NCBI GenBank assembly: GCA_014634225.1
Contig: BLFN01000196.1
Coordinates: forward strand, 6,850,276 to 6,860,275
DNA: 10,000 nucleotides
Direction: 5' to 3'
Source of the DNA: Acropora yongei
Taxonomy: Eukaryota > Cnidaria > Anthozoa > Scleractinia > Acroporidae
Part shown: piece after piece, positions 1 to 5,642 of the stretch
Position numbering within the stretch: position 1 is the first letter of the stretch
How the letters are laid out: each line of letters starts with the position of its first letter
The notes under the pieces: generated by a model
What the model saw: the letters and a program-made list of their open reading frames with translations, nothing else
The model's database searches: none
Told to the model about the DNA's origin: nothing
Program-made: the position numbers and the translations under genes

Positions 1-83
1 AATCAATTAAAGAACGTGGAATCAAACTGATAGAGGAGAACTTGAAACCTTCTTTTAAAACCATCTACGGTTATTATTTAAAC
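1..83 (+). CDS. DUF885 gene, first visible exon (5' truncated by window)
   Basis: Reads SIKERGIKLIEENLKPSF..., residues 1-27, from base 3; bases 1-2 finish a codon begun outside the window. The donor AAC|GTGAGT is at 84 and the intron is phase 0. The end, IYGYYLN, joins directly to TYLPQSR of the next exon. This recreates the helix-then-YLP pattern seen before the conserved Arg of DUF885 proteins. The true exon start is not visible. Confidence 0.8.
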
Positions 84-2748
84 GTGAGTATAAATTTAAT
101 TCACAAGGAATGACAATTGACCTAGTACGTGTCTTAATAGGAGAGTTAATGTTGTTCACATAAAAGACCTGTTTTCCAGTTGCAATCAGTACCATCAATT
201 CCTCTTGCAGTTAATTGATTGCACAATTAACTCAGGTACTTGTGAGCACTATAAAGCATCTGTAAAATTGTGTTCACATTGGGGACTTTAATAGCTCAAC
301 TGTGCTGGTATTATTGGTATTTCAATGCAAATGTAAGGTACCTTTAAGTTCTTCCTTTAAGTTCATAACTGTGACGTTGCTTTTTTTTTAATACAGTTAA
401 GTTGCCGTTACACCTCAGTTGTCCAATCTCTAATGACTTAAATTTTATAACACAAAAGAGAAAAGTAGCATTTGGTTTATTGTGGCCATACATAAGGGCT
501 TGTACTTTTCACCAGTGTATTACTGTATTAATACCAGTGTAAATAATAATACCAGTGTATTACTGTTGTATGTACCATTTCATTTCATTAGCTGGTGCTT
601 GTCATGCAGATTGTTTTTAAGTACTTGTATTCAAGTGAGAATAGTTGTTCTGGATCATTATAAAGAAGAAAATTAATAATTGTTACTATTTTTCATTCGT
701 TCTAGACCTACCTACCTCAATCAAGGCAGTCCATTGCGTGCTCGGATCTTCCAAGTGGATTGTCATTTTATAATCAGGTAGGTTTTGTTGTTTAGTGAAT
801 AAGCATTTCAACACCAGAGAGAAAGAAACTGGCCTCCCCAGATTCCTACAGAATGAGAACAATGACAAGAATGAATGAGCCCTTTGAGTATATACTATAC
901 ATACTATACATGCTAATTTGCGCTGTAGAAATATGAAACATCAGTTAAGGGCAACGAAGGACGAAAATGCAACCACAGTCGTGAGGAAGGGCAAAGAATG
1001 CGCTTAGTTGTCGGTATGCAGAACAGTCACTTGCTGTTTATTTCAAGTTTACTTTGTTTTACGATGAATTTGTTATGAAAAAATCAATCCTTTTGAAAAC
1101 GAGGAAAACCTGACTGGGTCTTAACAAACCCAACACTATGAAGTATTTGAGATATCGGAGTCACTTGGCTCATCTGCTCTCAGTGTGCTCACTTCATCTG
1201 AGTTCCCCATTATCTTGCCACGCTAATTCATCAAACGGCACGATGCTTCCATTGAAATATAGTCTTCCAGCCAGTAACCAATATGAAAAGAATCCTGATG
1301 TCATTATTTTTTCTGTGTAGTCGTTAAAGTTCCATATTGCATGCGAATTGACTCCCAACGAAGTTCATGAATTAGGTCAAAGCGAAGTCCGGCGAATCCG
1401 GTCGCGTATGGATGAGGTAAGAACACTTAGACTGGTATTACTGCTGTGCTTTAAAATCATATTTAGCTCTCGATTTTGAAGACGGACTCAAAATCAATTT
1501 AACTTATATGAGCCGACAAGCCTGCTTTTCACTTGCAACGCAAGCCTAAACGTAATCAACAAACGCAGACTCGGTAGACGTAAACATTAAGGTGTTGAGG
1601 AAGCTACGATGCCTGCTCCACCGAAAACTTCACATTATAATGGTAATTTGAGTTAGGGTAAGTGTTTTGCGATTACTCCATGTTTGTGAACTTTCGCTGG
1701 CTTGTGGCGAATGGTTTTCTTTGAAAGACAGTGAATGAGAGATTTACTGCTGCAGGCTTGAGTTGTCGTCAGAACCTCGTATATGAAAATTTCACGTTGT
1801 CATTTGACAGACTACGTCAAAAAATTGCACCAAAAAGCATGCCGCACGTACAGCACGATTATTTTTACTCCTTCAGCGTATCAAATCATTGATTTGTGGT
1901 GTTGTTGCGCCTGCGTATGTCGTTTGTGCTTATGCATGCGTCATTAGTGAAAACTAGGCTTTGAGATCGACCACGAATACCATTAACATAGATGTTTCTT
2001 TATCTGAAGCTGTCATTAACGATTGCAAAAAAGAGCTATCAAATTCAAGAAATCCAAGCATGTCTCTTAAAATTATTACGCACACTTATGATGTAGGAAT
2101 TGAAGAAATGATCCTCACACTTGCTGGACGAGATGTGACCTGCTCAATTCTGAGTGGTTTCATAGCTCAGTAAAATTCTGTATCAGACAAGTTGATATTA
2201 AGGTCAAATTTCCACCGTGAAGAGATAAATCAGCTGACGTTTCGAGCGTGAGTCGCCTTCGCTAGAGTCTCCATTTTCACTTTCCCACCGACGCAGCTCC
2301 ACGTTGTGTTCTTTAGAGCATAATATCGCTGAGTTGAGATGAATGTGTGGTTTTATTATTGCCTTCCTTGTAGCTGCCGCACTTTTGAAAACACTTGTTT
2401 TGAAACAACCAGTATAGTCAAACAAAACATCTTTGCTTGTTGTGACCTTTACAGGATGTTTCAGTCCCAAACTGTATGTATGCTCTCGTATGCAGATAAT
2501 CAAGGAAGTTGGTTTTGATGGAAGCTTTAAGCAGTTCTTGGAAATGCTGCGGACTGAGAAACGCTTTTATTATGAGACAAAAGTGAGTTGGAATTTTTTT
2601 TGTAGCTTACTGCATCATAGGCGTAAGCTACTATGCTGTCTTTCTGAGTGAGTGAGTGAGTGAGTGAGTGAGTGTGACAATAGAATCCGAGCCCACCACG
2701 AACTTTACCGACTTCGATCCGATTTTCCTCAGGATAGGTTTTCTTCAG

Positions 2749-2787
<39 letters not shown>

Positions 2788-2788
2788 A

Positions 2789-2825
<37 letters not shown>

Positions 2826-5476
2826 ATTTTACAGAAATGTTGCTCAGTTACATCTTCAGGCCCAGCGTGGTTAAATACGGTATTCTAAGTAGTGACAGGC
2901 GCAGTAAGCTACATGCATTCATAGACTGCCTGTTGTCTAATCAAGTTGGGGAAGATCGACTGCTGTGCAAGCATTATCGTCGTGAGGTGACTTGGTTGAT
3001 TCTCTCTCTTTTCTTTTAGGAAGAATTGTTGAATGGTTATAAAAACCTGTGCGAGAATAAAATCAAGCCGAAGTTAAAGGATTTCTTCAAGCAAATACCA
3101 GAGGCAGATTTTGAGTAATTTCCCTTGTACTTTTTGTCCTTTCAATTGCTCTCGACGTTATTCGGTTTTAGAAGAGCTTTTTTGTTGTTTCCACGTACTC
3201 AGGCGTAAATGCCAGCTTCTTTGCCCCATTCCTGCATCAAGACTGTATAAATGTGATCAGAGAAGGGAGCAGTCAGGTATCCATGTCGCTCGAAGCGTCA
3301 AGTTGCCTCAGGTTTCTTGTTGTTGATTTTTTTTGGTAACAATTGCTTAAATTGTGCTACCGATAGCGAAAATCAATTCCTCATTTTTTTATTTCCTCTT
3401 TAGGATAAAAGAAACGCCAACAGATTTAGCACCCGTAGCCCCAGGGGCTTACTATCTTGGTCCATCTGACGATGGAACAAGACCAGGCGTATTCATGGTG
3501 AACACTTACAAACCCGAAACAAGGTATAACTAGGATATTTTTCTGACAGTTTATCCCTCCCATTCTTTCCTTTATGCAGATATATTCTGCATGGCTCATA
3601 CACAAAGGGTCATTCGAGATAGGTCGATGGAAGCGACGCTAAAACCGCCAGCAAATCAGTGGGAATGGTTAAGTTGCCTTTTTAGTTGTGGTTTTGCTAG
3701 TTACCAATTTAACAAAATGCCATTTTAGTACGCGCCCTTCTGCCTGATCAGCCAATTTGTAAATCGATGCGTGCTCGTTACCGACCTTAGCCCCGTGTTA
3801 AATCCAGGAAATCGATTTTCTAAAGAAGGGTTAGCTCGAGAACGGTTTTTGATATACCAGGTCCTGTTTGCAGGTGGCACATTGCATCTACCGAATTCTA
3901 GTTCAGTTCTCAAGTTTACTCTGTCCGAAATTCATCAATTTACAACTTGACGCATGAAGAGAAGAAATTGCTAGGAAGAGCAGAAAAAGCACTCATAATT
4001 TTCAAATAAAATACCAAAACAAAATTAAGAACAACGGCAATTTTTGAGTAGGGTGATCAACATTTAAACGTTGTCGTTATAACATAAACAACTGAAGTTT
4101 GAAGTTGTTTATGTTAGAAAGAAATTGAACATAAGCATGCATTTTTCTGTATTTCCTTCAGACCGAAGTATGAAATGGTGTCTCTTGCTCTTCATGAAGC
4201 TGTACCAGGACATCACTTGCAGGTATAATTCTCGGACACATGTCTGTCGCTGGTTTCCCTCTGTTTGTCCGCAATAAACTCTCCAAGGCATTGAAGGACA
4301 TTGCACCTCCTCACTGGGTCTAATTAAGGAGCCTAAACAACCACAACGCGACGGCGACAAGCACGTCACAAATTTGCAACAATGGAACAATGGAAAACAG
4401 TAGTTTTGCACGCTTGTGAAGTATTGCGCGCTCTGAACGTGCTTTTGTTCATTTGGTTCATTTCCGCAACGGAAAATGACCTGTTTTGCAATTTCGTGAA
4501 CAACGTCAGTACTTGACTACAAGTTTCGTTTTCTCTCCAAACCTCTTATGGCAATTTAATTCCGAGATAGTAAGTTCGCATTTTGCAAGCCAAGCAATCA
4601 AGACATGGTTTCGGAAATTCCCACCTTTTACTTGACGTCTTTTGTGGACGTCATCTTTGCTTAAGTTCCGTATTGCCAGCCGTGCTTGAACACGTCATGT
4701 TGAAATACCGTGACATGAAATTCATTATCATCCCAGTGTATATCTTCTTTGCTTTGTCCAGACCCTATGAGTGGTTCCCTTCTTTTAATACCGGTACCAT
4801 TGACTGGACAACTGAAATCGCCATAGACTAGAACTAACAAACGTACTTGTCACCCGCTCGAACATCCTCAGCAACTGGAACAGGAAGTTGTCATTACTGA
4901 ATAGCCTCACCAAAATGTGCTCTCGCAGCATTTCTAGTTCTGTGGTTTAGCCTCTCAAAATATGTAGTTTTTATATGGTTGGAAAGTCAATGTAAATTTG
5001 ATTCCAACGTATGGCGATGGAGAGTATATTCTTTAGAAACCATAGATTGTGCTCTCTGGTAAGATTCCGTCCCCAAACTGAATCAATGCAAAAATGTTGA
5101 AAGTGCTTGCTCTGGGATAAAAGTCGTGAAAAATTGAATTTGTTTCAGACTGTGTTTGCCATGGAGCAGAGAGATCAACCTTCTTTCAGGCGTTTTGTTG
5201 AGGACAGACGTTATTATGAAGCACCTTCACGGTTTGCCTTGCACACGGCCTACATGGAGGTGCTTTTCTTTACAACATTTATTCTCTTTACAGACATCTA
5301 CAATAACAACATAGAGTCGTCAAGGTTTAGGTGTATAGCATTGAACAGAAAATTGGGTAACCCGGAAAAAGTCTCAAAGAAGAGGCTTTAACAGTCTCGC
5401 TATACGCTGCGATTTCTCTACTTTCAAATCCAGTAGTCATGAAAAGTGCCTTTAACCCTTTCCTTCCTAAGGGGTA

Positions 5477-5531
<55 letters not shown>

Positions 5532-5586
5532 ATTTGGCACTTATAGGGGGGAAAGGGTCAACGGGGACATTAACCCTTCCCACCCT

Positions 5587-5642
<56 letters not shown>

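Noticed and set aside
2204..2503. 99-codon minus-strand ORF
   Set aside because: It overlaps a possible dispersed-repeat fragment and the acceptor of a real exon; no recognisable domain.
4109..4411. 100-codon minus-strand ORF
   Set aside because: It is antisense to the HEAVPGHHLQ exon and enters a degenerate repeat; no protein family recognised.
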